64,000 nt of DNA. Source: Bradyrhizobium sp. AZCC 2262 (GTDB lineage Bacteria > Pseudomonadota > Alphaproteobacteria > Rhizobiales > Xanthobacteraceae). Where the stretch lies: contig NZ_JAZHRT010000001.1 in assembly GCF_036924535.1 (NCBI RefSeq), positions 5,084,001 through 5,148,000 on the forward strand. The letters run 5' to 3'. Made by a program: the position numbers and the translations under genes. The notes below the pieces were generated by a model that was given only the letters and a program-made list of their open reading frames with translations, did no database searches and was not told the DNA's origin. Of the stretch, positions 1 to 8,659 are shown in pieces (the first letter of the stretch is position 1; each line of letters opens with the position of its first letter).

Positions 1-64
1 GGCGGCCATGATGCTACACTTGCGCCAGCGCACCCTGTGGACCGAGATCGGCGGTGGCGCATGA
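1..64 (+). CDS. C-terminal end of an ABC transporter permease (partial)
   Basis: Only the last 20 codons are in the window, in the frame of bases 2-4; the reading ends WTEIGGGA followed by TGA at 62-64. The stop overlaps the ATG of the next gene (ATGA at 61-64), the usual arrangement for paired permeases of carbohydrate ABC importers. The assignment rests on this position rather than on any motif in the fragment. Confidence 0.6.
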   Translation, partial: AAMMLHLRQRTLWTEIGGGA

Positions 65-885
65 GCCTGCGTCAGATCCTCGGCAAGATCGGGCTCTGGT
101 TCGCAGTGCTCGTCATCGTATCGCCAGCCATCCTGTTCTTCCTCTGGATGGCCTCGCTGTCGCTAAAATTCGAGGTCGACAACGCCGCCTATCCGCCGGT
201 CTTCTTCCCCGAGCGCATTGCCTGGAAAAACTACGCCGATGTGCTGGCGTCGAACCGCTTCCTGACCTACTTCGTCAACAGCCTGATCGTGACGGGCAGC
301 GCCACCGGGCTCGCGATGCTGGTCGGCGTGCCCGCCGGCTATGGGATCGCGCGCATGGCGGCGCACAAATCCGCGATCGTGATCCTGATCGCCCGCATCA
401 CGCCGGGATTGTCCTATCTCATTCCGCTGTTCCTGCTGTTTCAGTGGCTCGGATTGCTCGGCACGCTGGTGCCGCAGATCATCATCCATCTGGTGGTGAC
501 GGTGCCGATCGTGATCTGGATCATGATCGGCTATTTCGAGACCACGCCGCTCGAGCTCGAAGAGGCCGCCCTGATCGACGGCGCCACGCGCTGGCAGGTG
601 TTTCGCCATGTGGCGTTGCCGATCGCGCGGCCGGGACTGGCGGTCGCCTTCATCCTCGCGGTGATCTTCTCCTGGAACAACTTTGTGTTCGGCATCGTGC
701 TGGCCGGACGGGAAACGCGCACGCTTCCCGTCGCGGTCTACAACATGATCTCGTTCGACCAGTTGAGCTGGGGACCGCTGGCGGCGGCCGCGCTGATCGT
801 GACGTTCCCGGTGCTGCTGCTGACGGTATTGGCGCAGCGGCAGATCGTTGCCGGGTTGACCGCTGGTGCAGTCAAGGGCGGATAA
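61..885 (+). CDS. Carbohydrate ABC transporter permease (CUT1/MalG type)
   Basis: A 274-residue inner-membrane subunit of a sugar ABC importer. An N-terminal membrane segment (about residues 12-35) is followed by a periplasmic stretch and roughly five further hydrophobic segments. The EAA loop that contacts the ATPase is clear near residue 167 (EEAALIDGATRWQVF), and the C terminus has the AGAVKGG ending typical of the family. I chose ATG 61, not the upstream GTG at 37, because it forms an ATGA overlap with the preceding permease and because the family normally starts close to the first membrane helix. The substrate cannot be read from the sequence. It meets the next gene tail to tail with a 5-base gap. 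Confidence 0.9.
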   Translation: MSLRQILGKIGLWFAVLVIVSPAILFFLWMASLSLKFEVDNAAYPPVFFPERIAWKNYADVLASNRFLTYFVNSLIVTGSATGLAMLVGVPAGYGIARMAAHKSAIVILIARITPGLSYLIPLFLLFQWLGLLGTLVPQIIIHLVVTVPIVIWIMIGYFETTPLELEEAALIDGATRWQVFRHVALPIARPGLAVAFILAVIFSWNNFVFGIVLAGRETRTLPVAVYNMISFDQLSWGPLAAAALIVTFPVLLLTVLAQRQIVAGLTAGAVKGG

Positions 886-890
886 GCCTC

Positions 891-2549
891 CTACTCTGCC
901 GGTGCCGCAACCGGCATGTCCGAATGCGAACTGTAGCTCTCGCCTGGACTCGTCCTCGCCAAGGCGTACAGGCCGCCCGACATCACGAGGTAAGCCAGCG
1001 CGACGCCCGGCGTGACGCCGAGACCGCCGCCGATGCCGACGGCTTCACCGTGCATGAAGCCGAAATAGGTCATGACGGCGCCGGCCAGCGCGAAGGCCGA
1101 AGCCTTGAGGAAATCGCGCTCGATCACGAACACGCCGATCGCACCCAGCACGAGGCCGGCGAGGATCGAGCCGCCGCCCATCACTTCGAGGCCGTGATAG
1201 ATCACGCCTTGCTGCGGCAATGACGCGATCGCAGCGATCTTGACCGCGTCGACCTTGTCGGCCGCAAGTCCGCCTACCGTCTGCGCGGCCATCATGGTCG
1301 AGGCCAACATGGTGTCGATCTGCAACTTAGCCCAGGCCGCCAGATGCGGCGTCAGCGCCAGCACGATCGCGGGCGCATGCTTGACGGGCGTGGTCTGGAA
1401 CGCCTGCGCGCCGATCAGCATGCCGATATAGAGCAGGATCGGCGAGATCGCGACCACGGGCACCAGCGCCAGCAAGACCGAGATGATTCCGAACCAGCTT
1501 AGCAGCACCACTATGATTCCGGTCGCGGCGGAATAGCCGATCCTCCCGCCCATCGCCTTCCAGCCGGGATGGCCGATATAGACGGCGTTGATGAAGGGAT
1601 TGCCCATCAGGCAGCCGATCAGGCTGACGACGCCATCGGCCGTCAGCACCCGCGTGGTCGGATATTCGTCGCCGGCCGCTTCCGCGCTTTCGACATTATC
1701 CATGGCCTCGACGAGGTCATAGATGCCGAACGGAATTGCCGTGACCAGAATGATGCCGAGGAATTCGAAGCCGGAGAAGACGTGACCAACGGCCGGCAAC
1801 GGGACCGAGAAGCCGAAATTCGCAAAGGCATCGCCGACGCCCTTCAGGCTCAGGCCGCCGAGCCCGAGGCCGAACAGGTTCGATCCCCAGGCGATGATCA
1901 TGCCCACCGCAATGGCGACGAGGCCGGCCGGCATGCCCTTCCAATATTTCACGCCGCCGAACCAGCTCACCAGAATGATGGCGAAGCACACCAGCCCGAT
2001 CTGTGGCGTCATGTACATCTCTAACGCCGGACGCATCGAGATGAAGGTGACGGAGACGCCGGCCAGCGTGCCGAGCAACGCCGCGCGCGGGGTGATCTTC
2101 CGGATGTAAGGCGCGATGAAGCCGCCGATCATCAGGATAAAACTCTGGAAGAACACCCAGACCAGGCCGGCCGACCAGCCTTTGATGGGATCGCCGGTCT
2201 TGAGCGTAATCGGCAGCATGATCACGAAGGTGACGATGAACATATGCGGCACGCTGACGCCAGACGGCAGCGCGCAGACGTCACTGCGGCCGGTCTTCTG
2301 CGCCAACTTGTAGGCGAGCCAGGCGTAATAGAACGTCGAGAGGCACATCATCAGGCCGAGCGCCGGCAGGATGCGGCCGAACACAAGTGAATCAGGCATC
2401 TTCAGCACGAAGCGCAACAGGCCGGTCAGCACCAGCATGTTGACCAGGATGTTGGTGCCGAAACCGAAGAAAGCGTTCCAGTCGCCCGGCGTCCACAATA
2501 CCGGCTTGAAAGTGAATGTGCCTGCAGTCCCCGTCGTGCCCGTGCTCAT
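891..2549 (-). CDS. NCS2-type nucleobase/xanthine-uracil family permease
   Basis: A 552-residue polytopic membrane protein, about 12-14 hydrophobic segments, of the xanthine/uracil (NCS2, AzgA-like) permease superfamily. It probably imports a purine or a related ureide by proton symport. Conserved-looking polar signatures sit in the membrane part, for example FGIYDLVEAMDNVESAEAAG about two thirds into the protein and GNPFINAVYIGHPG after it. Start: ATG 2555 overlaps the upstream stop (TGATG), but the Shine-Dalgarno GAGG lies 8 bases before ATG 2549, which I prefer. The upstream frame stays open for another 266 codons but belongs to the shadow of the amidohydrolase gene. Context (amidohydrolase, allantoinase, allantoate hydrolase) suggests a purine, allantoin or biuret-type substrate. 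Confidence 0.8.
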   Translation of the reverse strand: MSTGTTGTAGTFTFKPVLWTPGDWNAFFGFGTNILVNMLVLTGLLRFVLKMPDSLVFGRILPALGLMMCLSTFYYAWLAYKLAQKTGRSDVCALPSGVSVPHMFIVTFVIMLPITLKTGDPIKGWSAGLVWVFFQSFILMIGGFIAPYIRKITPRAALLGTLAGVSVTFISMRPALEMYMTPQIGLVCFAIILVSWFGGVKYWKGMPAGLVAIAVGMIIAWGSNLFGLGLGGLSLKGVGDAFANFGFSVPLPAVGHVFSGFEFLGIILVTAIPFGIYDLVEAMDNVESAEAAGDEYPTTRVLTADGVVSLIGCLMGNPFINAVYIGHPGWKAMGGRIGYSAATGIIVVLLSWFGIISVLLALVPVVAISPILLYIGMLIGAQAFQTTPVKHAPAIVLALTPHLAAWAKLQIDTMLASTMMAAQTVGGLAADKVDAVKIAAIASLPQQGVIYHGLEVMGGGSILAGLVLGAIGVFVIERDFLKASAFALAGAVMTYFGFMHGEAVGIGGGLGVTPGVALAYLVMSGGLYALARTSPGESYSSHSDMPVAAPAE

Positions 2550-2554
2550 CGTCA

Positions 2555-3256
2555 TCACCTCGCTGCTGCCGTTCTTGGAATCTCCGGTGAAAGCGCTTCC
2601 AGCACCGCGGCCGAGTCCGAGACCCAGCCAAAAATGCCGCCCTGGGCCTTGATCATCTTCAGGCCCATCTCGTGAAACTCGGGAAAATAGGACGCGCAGC
2701 CATCTGCCAGCACCACGCAGCGATAGCCGCGGTCGTTGGCTTCGCGCACGGTGGTGTTGACGCAGACCTCGGTGGTGACGCCGCAGACCAGCAAATTCTC
2801 GATACCGTAGCGCTGCAGCACGTCGCCGAGTTCGGTAGCGTAGAACGCGCCCTTCCCCGGCTTGTCGATCACGATCTCGCTGTCGAGCGGATACAATTCG
2901 GGAATGATGTCCTGGCCGGCCTCGCCGCGAATGAGAATGCGCCCCATCGGCCCGGGATCGCCGATGCGCAACGACGGCGCGCCGCGCTCGACCTTGGCCG
3001 GCGGCGCGTCGGAGAGATCGGGCAGATGGCCCTCGCGGGTGTGAATGACCAACATGCCGGCTTCGCGCGCAGCCTTCAGCACGGAGGCGATCGGCTTCAC
3101 TGCCCGGGCAAGCTGGCTGACGTCGTTGCCGAGCGTCTCGCCAAAACCGCCCGGCTCCATGAAATCGCGCTGCATGTCGATGATGAGAAGCGCGGTCGCC
3201 GCCCAGTCGAGCTCGATCGGCCCCGGCTCCGCTCTGAGCTTTGCTGAGTTCGCCAT
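2555..3256 (-). CDS. Isochorismatase-family cysteine amidohydrolase (biuret/ureide hydrolase-like)
   Basis: A 233-residue cysteine hydrolase of the isochorismatase fold. The catalytic triad is visible: Asp27 in IIDMQRDF, Lys135 in KPGKGAF, and Cys165 in [11 protein letters not shown] with the preceding cis-peptide segment VTTE. These enzymes release ammonia or carbamate from small amides such as N-carbamoylsarcosine, biuret, ureidoacrylate or nicotinamide. The sequence resembles the biuret amidohydrolase/ureidoacrylate group more than nicotinamidase, but the substrate is an inference. Start: ATG 3256 gives the family's usual N terminus; the frame is open further upstream without family-like sequence. 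The stop overlaps the permease frame, so enzyme and transporter are co-transcribed. Confidence 0.8.
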   Translation of the reverse strand: MANSAKLRAEPGPIELDWAATALLIIDMQRDFMEPGGFGETLGNDVSQLARAVKPIASVLKAAREAGMLVIHTREGHLPDLSDAPPAKVERGAPSLRIGDPGPMGRILIRGEAGQDIIPELYPLDSEIVIDKPGKGAFYATELGDVLQRYGIENLLVCGVTTEVCVNTTVREANDRGYRCVVLADGCASYFPEFHEMGLKMIKAQGGIFGWVSDSAAVLEALSPEIPRTAAAR

Positions 3257-3440
3257 GACGTACGCGCCCCGAACGAGAGAACTCCCGAGATAGGTAAAGC
3301 AAGGCGCGTGCCATTGTGTACAATGGCGGCAGACGGCCAACGGCCACGGAATCGATTGTTCTTTCAATTCGTTGAGTATCAACGCGGTGGCAGCACGTTC
3401 TCCGTCCGGCGCTTTCCGGACGTGCATCTGCTCACCAACT

Positions 3441-3584
3441 GGGCAGCCGAGGCTGGAAATTCTCGATCAGCCGCAGCACCACCCGCGCGCTCGCAGCGTC
3501 GCCGAAGGGCCGTCGCTACGCACAAGACCGTCGTCCAGCGAGATTCTCCGCGGGTCGAAGATCCGCTTGGTTCCTGATGATTGC
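3441..3584 (-). pseudogene. Decayed 3' end of an unidentified gene (frameshifted)
   Basis: Read on the minus strand, one frame gives RIFDPRRISLDDGLVRSDGP and then loses sense, while the next frame continues [20 protein letters not shown] to a TGA. The two join into one plausible protein tail if a single C is restored in the ggccc run, so this looks like a gene end broken by a 1-base deletion. The PFGD-x-A-S-x-R pattern recalls the C terminus of UDP-N-acetylglucosamine 2-epimerases (weak). About 38 bases coding [11 protein letters not shown] are almost identical to the 3' end of the M20 hydrolase at 5094. It directly follows the glycosidase-like gene. Confidence 0.35.
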
Positions 3585-3590
3585 TACGAG

Positions 3591-4958
3591 CTAATTCCAA
3601 TCCAGCAGCCGGGTGCCAAATGCTCTTCGCCAGACAGAAAGGAAACGGGGAAACCAGGAGTGGGCGACGGCTCCCTGATAGGCCCATGTGCGGTACTTGA
3701 GGCCCTTCTCCGACAGCAGTTCCTGATATCCGCCGTGCGTTTCCGTCGCGGTACGAATGTCGCTCAAGATATCTTGCGCGCAGGATCTGTATTTTTCGGT
3801 GCCGGAACATTCATCGTGGTCCAGCATGCGATCGGCGAATTCGACATTGAACGTCGGCCAGCAGGAACGCCCTTGGTAGGCCGGAGCCGCAATCCTGTGG
3901 ATCATCTTGTTCTGCGGATTATCTGCCGATACCAGGAAGTGAAATGTATCCGGGACTCGAAACCGGGGCTCGCCGAGTATCAGATCCGTCGTGGCCGCGA
4001 ACAGCGCGCGTTCGCCTTCATCGCTCAGATCCCAAAATCCCTGATGCACATTGACGAAATCCAGCGCGATGGAGGACGCCGGGGGCTCGTTATCGGAATC
4101 CAAAGAATGCCTGATATGGCCATACCGGCCGAACAAACCGAGCAACTCGCTCTTGTATTGCGAGAGCTCCCGCCCGAGCAGCCCCTCCAGCTCGATCCGG
4201 TCGATCACCCCTAATCGTATGCCGCGCACAAAAGTCGCGTAGAGGCATGCGTTGGTGACGAAACGCCTGCGCTCGGCGCGGGTATCGGTGGCCGCGGAAC
4301 GCGGTGCGGTCACGTCACACAGCAAGGCCGTGAGGCCGTTGTCATCGGACGGCTGCAGCGCGCGGGCGAGCTGAAATATCGCGCTCTTCAGGTCCTCGCG
4401 ATACTCGGCAAGCAACAAGCGACCGGCGTGCGCGCCCTGCGCCATCGCCAAAAATGGAGATGCCCTTTGGTCCGCCCGCATGATCTGTTCCAGGCCTGCG
4501 AGAATGCCCAATAGCGTATCCGAGGGCTGCGAGAAGTAATTGACGCCGATGTACCGGTCGCCTCCGGCGGGAACGATGGTCGTCGTGATGACATCGGAGC
4601 GAACGGCCTCCAGCAGCAGGCGAACGCTTTTTTCGAGCAATCGAACCCGGCGGACGGCATCCTCGGAATCCATGATGGTCTCGGGATCGAGAACATCAGG
4701 ATAAAACCAGGCAAAGTCCCGGGGATAATAGGCGGAGGCGTGCGGTGCCCCCGTGACCAGAAAGGCCTCGTTCGGAGAAAAGGCACTGTTGACCGAGTGC
4801 CTGTACAGCTCTTCGATCCCGGCCGATGCGTGAGATTTTCTCAGGAACCGATCACCGAGAAAATTCAAGGCCTGAATACCGTTGGCGACACCGGTGGCAA
4901 CCAGACCCTGGTAAAATCGGTATTCGCGGTGTGGTGAAAATGGAATGTGACGATTCAT
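3591..4958 (-). CDS. Orphan protein, possible (alpha/alpha)6-barrel glycosidase
   Basis: A 455-residue soluble protein without a signal peptide. I do not recognise it with certainty. Helical, Trp/Tyr-rich stretches such as YYPRDFAWFYPDVLD (about residues 78-92), YFSQPSDTLLGILAGLEQI and a late CWPTFNVEFADRMLDHDE resemble six-hairpin glycosidases (glycogen-debranching or GH15/GH63-like), where Asp/Glu in such loops are catalytic. Codon choice looks less GC-biased than in the flanking genes and its theme does not fit the ureide genes on both sides, which suggests acquisition by transfer. A broken gene remnant lies immediately 3'. The 135 bases upstream of it hold no gene. The function is open. 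Confidence 0.45.
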   Translation of the reverse strand: MNRHIPFSPHREYRFYQGLVATGVANGIQALNFLGDRFLRKSHASAGIEELYRHSVNSAFSPNEAFLVTGAPHASAYYPRDFAWFYPDVLDPETIMDSEDAVRRVRLLEKSVRLLLEAVRSDVITTTIVPAGGDRYIGVNYFSQPSDTLLGILAGLEQIMRADQRASPFLAMAQGAHAGRLLLAEYREDLKSAIFQLARALQPSDDNGLTALLCDVTAPRSAATDTRAERRRFVTNACLYATFVRGIRLGVIDRIELEGLLGRELSQYKSELLGLFGRYGHIRHSLDSDNEPPASSIALDFVNVHQGFWDLSDEGERALFAATTDLILGEPRFRVPDTFHFLVSADNPQNKMIHRIAAPAYQGRSCWPTFNVEFADRMLDHDECSGTEKYRSCAQDILSDIRTATETHGGYQELLSEKGLKYRTWAYQGAVAHSWFPRFLSVWRRAFGTRLLDWN

Positions 4959-5093
4959 GTGCTTGGAGGAGCGAGGTTCGGTGGTGATGGGGTATCAGTA
5001 GTTACCCCAGACATCATAGATTCGTCTTTCTGTCAGATGAATCATGATGTCATCTCACTGTCACAAATGGACGGTGTGTACCCATCCCTACGA

Positions 5094-6335
5094 TCAGACG
5101 GAGCTACCCGCATCCCTTGGCCTAAAATTCTCGATCAGCCGCAGCAGCACCCGCGCGCCGGCGTCGACGTCGGCGAGCTCGACATGCTCGGCCGGGTTAT
5201 GGCTGATGCCGCCGCGGCAGCGTACGAACAGCATGGCGACATCGGCGATATCAATCATCGCCATGCCGTCATGCCCTGCCCCGCTCGGCAGTTCGAACAC
5301 GGGATAGGCTTCGGCCGCAACGGCCTCCGCCACCTGCGTTTTCAGCCATGGCGCGCAGGGCACGGTGCGGCTTTCGTGGGTGACGTCGATCTGCAGCGCG
5401 AGTTCGCGCCGTTTCGCGATGGCCTCGATCCGCCGCACGATCTCGGCGACGGCGAGCTTGCGGTGGGCGTCCGTCGGCGCGCGAATGTCCAGCGTAAACG
5501 AGACCCTTCCTGGAATGACGTTGGTCGCACCCGGCAGCGCGGTGATGGCGCCGACCGTGCCGACCAGTCCTGCACCGTCCGTCTTGCAAAATTCCTCGAC
5601 CGCGATGATGCATTCGGCGGCGCCTGCCAGCGCATCGCGCCGCAGCCCCATCGGCACCGTGCCGGCGTGGCCTGCCATGCCGGAGAAGTTCGCCGCCAGC
5701 CGCGTGGCACCTGATATTGCCGTGACCACACCGACGGGAAGGTTCTGTTGTTCCAGCACCGGCCCCTGCTCGATATGCAGTTCGACATAGGCATGCAGCT
5801 CGCGGCGGGGGCGCGCCGCCGCGCCGATATGCTCCGGATCGAGCCCAAACTGCACCATCGCCTCGCGCATGGTGAGGCCGTTCGCATCGCGCGCATTGAG
5901 CACGCTTTCATCAAAAGTTCCGGCGACCGCCCGGCTGCCGAGCAAGGTGGAGGCAAAGCGCACGCCCTCCTCGTCGGCGAAACCGACGACCTCGATCGCG
6001 AACGGCAACCGCACGCCACGCCGGTTCAGATCGGCGACGCAGGCAATCGCCGTGATCACGCCGAGCGGGCCGTCCCATTTGCCGGCGTCGCGCACGGTGT
6101 CGTAGTGCGAGCCCAGCATCAGGCACGGCAACCCCGGACGGTCGCCTTCATAGCGGCCGCAGACATTGCCGATGGCGTCGAGATGCGCGGCCATTCCGGC
6201 CTCTTTCATCCACGACATCAGGAGATCGGCGGCGATGCGATGCTCGGGCGAAAGGAATATCCGAGCCAGATGTTCGCCCGTCTCGGAAATCGCTCCGAGC
6301 TGATTGATCCGGCTTACGATTTCATCGCCGGGCAT
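5094..6335 (-). CDS. M20-family Zn amidohydrolase (allantoate amidohydrolase / N-carbamoyl-amino-acid hydrolase)
   Basis: A 413-residue cytosolic metalloamidase of the AllC/HyuC family. All elements of the binuclear metal site are present: His77 in LGSHYDTV, Asp88 in KWDGPLGV, Glu122/123 in FADEEGVRF, His187 in HIEQGPVLE, and His379 near the C terminus in GISHNPAEH. The dimerisation (lid) domain runs from about residue 205 to 320. The family removes ammonia and CO2 from allantoate or hydrolyses N-carbamoyl amino acids. The gene lies 3 bases after puuE in the same operon, so allantoate amidohydrolase is the favoured reading. N-carbamoyl-amino-acid hydrolase remains possible because the two groups are not separable by motif alone. 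Confidence 0.85.
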   Translation of the reverse strand: MPGDEIVSRINQLGAISETGEHLARIFLSPEHRIAADLLMSWMKEAGMAAHLDAIGNVCGRYEGDRPGLPCLMLGSHYDTVRDAGKWDGPLGVITAIACVADLNRRGVRLPFAIEVVGFADEEGVRFASTLLGSRAVAGTFDESVLNARDANGLTMREAMVQFGLDPEHIGAAARPRRELHAYVELHIEQGPVLEQQNLPVGVVTAISGATRLAANFSGMAGHAGTVPMGLRRDALAGAAECIIAVEEFCKTDGAGLVGTVGAITALPGATNVIPGRVSFTLDIRAPTDAHRKLAVAEIVRRIEAIAKRRELALQIDVTHESRTVPCAPWLKTQVAEAVAAEAYPVFELPSGAGHDGMAMIDIADVAMLFVRCRGGISHNPAEHVELADVDAGARVLLRLIENFRPRDAGSSV

Positions 6336-6338
6336 GGC

Positions 6339-7283
6339 CTATCCGATATCGAATGCGTTGTCGGCGAGGTGCACCAGATTGGCGTGCCAGTGTTGCGCGA
6401 TCTCGAGCCGGGTCGGCACCCAGACCCGCTCATGCTGCCCGATATAATCGAGGAAGCGCATCAGCGCCGCCGCCCGGCCGGGGCGGCCGACGACCCGGCA
6501 ATGCAGGCCGACCGACATCATCTTCGGCGCCGTTTCACCTTCCCTGTAAAGGACGTCAAAGCTGTCCTTGAGATAGGTGTAGAATTCATCCCCGCCGCCA
6601 AAGCCCTGCGCATTCACAAAACGCATGTCGTTGGCGTCGAGCGTGTAGGGAATGACCAGATGTGGCTTCGAACCACGCGCCCTGATCCAGTATGGCAGGT
6701 CGTCGGCGTAGGAGTCGCAGAGATAAAGCAGACCGCCGGCTTCCATCAAAAGCCTGAGCGTATTGATCGAGGAGCGTCCGGTGTACCAGCCGAGCGGGGG
6801 TGCGCCGGTCGCTGCGGTGTGGATGCGGATCGCCGCCGCGATCTCGGCGCGCTCTTCGGACTCCGACATGTCCTTGTGTTCGATCCATCGCAGGCTGTGG
6901 CTGGCGATATCCCAGCCGGCCTCCTTCATGGCGGCGACCACATCAGGATTTCGCTTCAACGCCATCGCGACGCCGAACACGGTCGTCGGCACATTGCGTT
7001 CGGTGAACATCCGCCACAGCCGCCAGAAGCCGGCGCGTGAGCCATATTCGAACATCGATTCGATATTGGCGTGGCGCTGGCCGGGCCAGGGCTGCGCGCC
7101 CAGCACGTCGGACAGGAACGCCTCCGAGGCGCGATCGCCGTCGAGAATATTGTTCTCGCCGCCTTCCTCGAAATTCACCACGAACTGCACCGCGACCCGC
7201 GCGTTGCCGGGCCACTTGGGATCGGGCGGGTTGCGCCCGTAACCGCGGAAGTCGCGCGGGTAGGCGGGCGCGGCCACGCTCAT
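6339..7283 (-). CDS. puuE: Allantoinase, PuuE (polysaccharide-deacetylase fold)
   Basis: A 314-residue enzyme of the metal-independent allantoinase group built on the polysaccharide deacetylase fold. It opens allantoin to allantoate. Landmarks shared with PuuE are the N-terminal YPRDFRGYGRNPPDPKWPG, NFEEGGEN, YEYGSRAGFWRL, ASHSLRWIEHKDM, GWYTGRSSINT, DDLPYW, IPYTLDANDMRF and the C-terminal GLHCRVVGRPGR. Length is normal for the family. ATG 7283 was chosen because it overlaps the upstream stop (ATGA) and has AGGAG just ahead; a longer frame upstream reads only through the DUF3830 gene. Together with the M20 enzyme it forms a two-step allantoin-to-ureidoglycine/ureidoglycolate route. Confidence 0.9.
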   Translation of the reverse strand: MSVAAPAYPRDFRGYGRNPPDPKWPGNARVAVQFVVNFEEGGENNILDGDRASEAFLSDVLGAQPWPGQRHANIESMFEYGSRAGFWRLWRMFTERNVPTTVFGVAMALKRNPDVVAAMKEAGWDIASHSLRWIEHKDMSESEERAEIAAAIRIHTAATGAPPLGWYTGRSSINTLRLLMEAGGLLYLCDSYADDLPYWIRARGSKPHLVIPYTLDANDMRFVNAQGFGGGDEFYTYLKDSFDVLYREGETAPKMMSVGLHCRVVGRPGRAAALMRFLDYIGQHERVWVPTRLEIAQHWHANLVHLADNAFDIG

Positions 7284-7693
7284 ATCTCCTCGAAGCGGAT
7301 CTTCTGCGCGCCCTTCCACAGCACGGTCTTGCCGAACGCGGTCAGGTTCTCCAACCCCGAGGTCAGAGTGATGAAGTGGTTGCCGGCGAGCTGGCCCATC
7401 TTGCTCGCAAAGTGCACGCCGCCATAGGCCAGCAGGATTTCGGTTTCGCTGATACCGCCGGGATAAAGGATGATCTGGCCGGGCGCGGGATAGCTGGTGT
7501 GGTTCTCGTAGGAGACGCCGAAATCGAGATCGCCGAGCGGCATCCAGACACCCTCGCCGCTCCAGCGCACATGAATGGCCTGGCTCTCGAACGGCATCGC
7601 CTTGCGAAACGCCGCCACCGTTTTTGGCGCCAGTTGCTCCTCGAAACGGGCCTCGAAGGTGAATTCACCGGCGCGGACAATCAGTTGGCTCAT
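7280..7693 (-). CDS. DUF3830 family protein (cyclophilin-like fold)
   Basis: A 137-residue protein that fits the DUF3830 family of small cyclophilin-like proteins: FEEQLAPKTVAAFRKAMPF, HVRWSGEGVWMPLGDLD, the central YPAPGQIILYPGGISETEILLAYGG, and ASKMGQLAGNHF. No enzyme activity is established for the family as far as I know. Here it is the first gene of the allantoin operon, stop-to-start overlapped with puuE, so a role in ureide handling (for example as a small binding protein) is reasonable but inferred. ATG 7693 is preceded by GAAGAG; an upstream in-frame start would add 16 residues without family resemblance. Confidence 0.75.
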   Translation of the reverse strand: MSQLIVRAGEFTFEARFEEQLAPKTVAAFRKAMPFESQAIHVRWSGEGVWMPLGDLDFGVSYENHTSYPAPGQIILYPGGISETEILLAYGGVHFASKMGQLAGNHFITLTSGLENLTAFGKTVLWKGAQKIRFEEI

Positions 7694-7790
7694 CGATCTC
7701 TTCTTCTGGATATAGGTCAGGACGTCGTTCAGCGGTATCAATTACAGCCGGAACAAGCGGAAGCAAGGCCATTCCGGCAGGATCCGCCGG

Positions 7791-8657
7791 TCAGCCGACC
7801 CGGATGCGATAGCTGAGGCTTCGCGTTTCGGCCGGCGCGATATGCATCACTCCGGGCTTTTCGGCGAATTCGCCGTCGAACTCGGCCGGGCTGGCATAGC
7901 CGTGCCAGGGCTCGATACAGAGGAACGGTGCGCCACCTGGTTTTGACCAAATTCCGAGTTCGACAAATCCGTCCCAGGCCATTTCGATCGACGGCCCGCG
8001 ACCAGCGGCATAGCGAACCGAACGGCTGGCGAGCTTGTCCAGAATGACCGCGTCGTCGTCGAACAGCTGCTCGGACAACGCCAGCGTCTTGCCTTGAATC
8101 GGCGTGGGTTCGGGCCTGGCCCGCATCAGCCCGTCCTTCAGGCGCCGGACGGGCGCGATCTCGTTGTCGGAGAAAGCGAGGCGGTAGTCATCCTTGGTCA
8201 GTTCAGGCAGCAGCGGCCAGTTGAACGCCGGATGGGCGCCGATCGAGGCCGGCATATTTTCGTCGCCCATGTTGGTGATTTGCAGCGCCACTTCCAGATC
8301 GGCGCCCTTCGCCGTGTAGGCGATTTCCAACCGAAACGGGAACGGATAGCGGGACAGGGTTTCCGGGTCGTCGTAAAGGACGAGTTGGCAGAACGCCGGC
8401 TCATGTTGCAGACAGCTAAACCGGTGGTCGCGTGCAAAACCATGCTGCGTTATCGGATAGGCCTTGCCGCGATGGTGCAGCTGGTCGTTCTTCAGGCGGC
8501 CGACGATCGGAAACAGCACCGGGGCATGGCGCGGCCATTGCTGGCCGGCCTGCCAAAGCAGTTCCAGCCCATCGGCATTTTTCAGGGAGCACAGCTCGGC
8601 GCCATCGGACTTGATGGTCGCCGAGACCCTGTCGCTGCGGATTGCAAAGGTCTCCAT
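7791..8657 (-). CDS. Aldose 1-epimerase family protein
   Basis: A 288-residue galactose-mutarotase-fold protein. It shows the family's WPRHAPVLFPIVGRL near the N terminus, the loop HGFARDHRF with a candidate catalytic histidine, IGAHPAFNWPL with the second histidine, and FLCIEPWHGYASP containing the catalytic glutamate. It most resembles the LacX-like subgroup, which interconverts sugar anomers or sugar-related substrates. ATG 8657 is preferred to a TTG at 8663. It follows a shikimate-dehydrogenase-like gene by 2 bases, placing it in the operon of the sugar ABC transporter, where it would equilibrate the imported sugar. Confidence 0.85.
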   Translation of the reverse strand: METFAIRSDRVSATIKSDGAELCSLKNADGLELLWQAGQQWPRHAPVLFPIVGRLKNDQLHHRGKAYPITQHGFARDHRFSCLQHEPAFCQLVLYDDPETLSRYPFPFRLEIAYTAKGADLEVALQITNMGDENMPASIGAHPAFNWPLLPELTKDDYRLAFSDNEIAPVRRLKDGLMRARPEPTPIQGKTLALSEQLFDDDAVILDKLASRSVRYAAGRGPSIEMAWDGFVELGIWSKPGGAPFLCIEPWHGYASPAEFDGEFAEKPGVMHIAPAETRSLSYRIRVG

Positions 8658-8659
8658 GT

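Noticed and set aside
37..60. GTG 37 as the start of the first complete permease gene
   Set aside because: It lies inside the preceding permease frame. The ATGA overlap at 61 and the family N terminus favour ATG 61.
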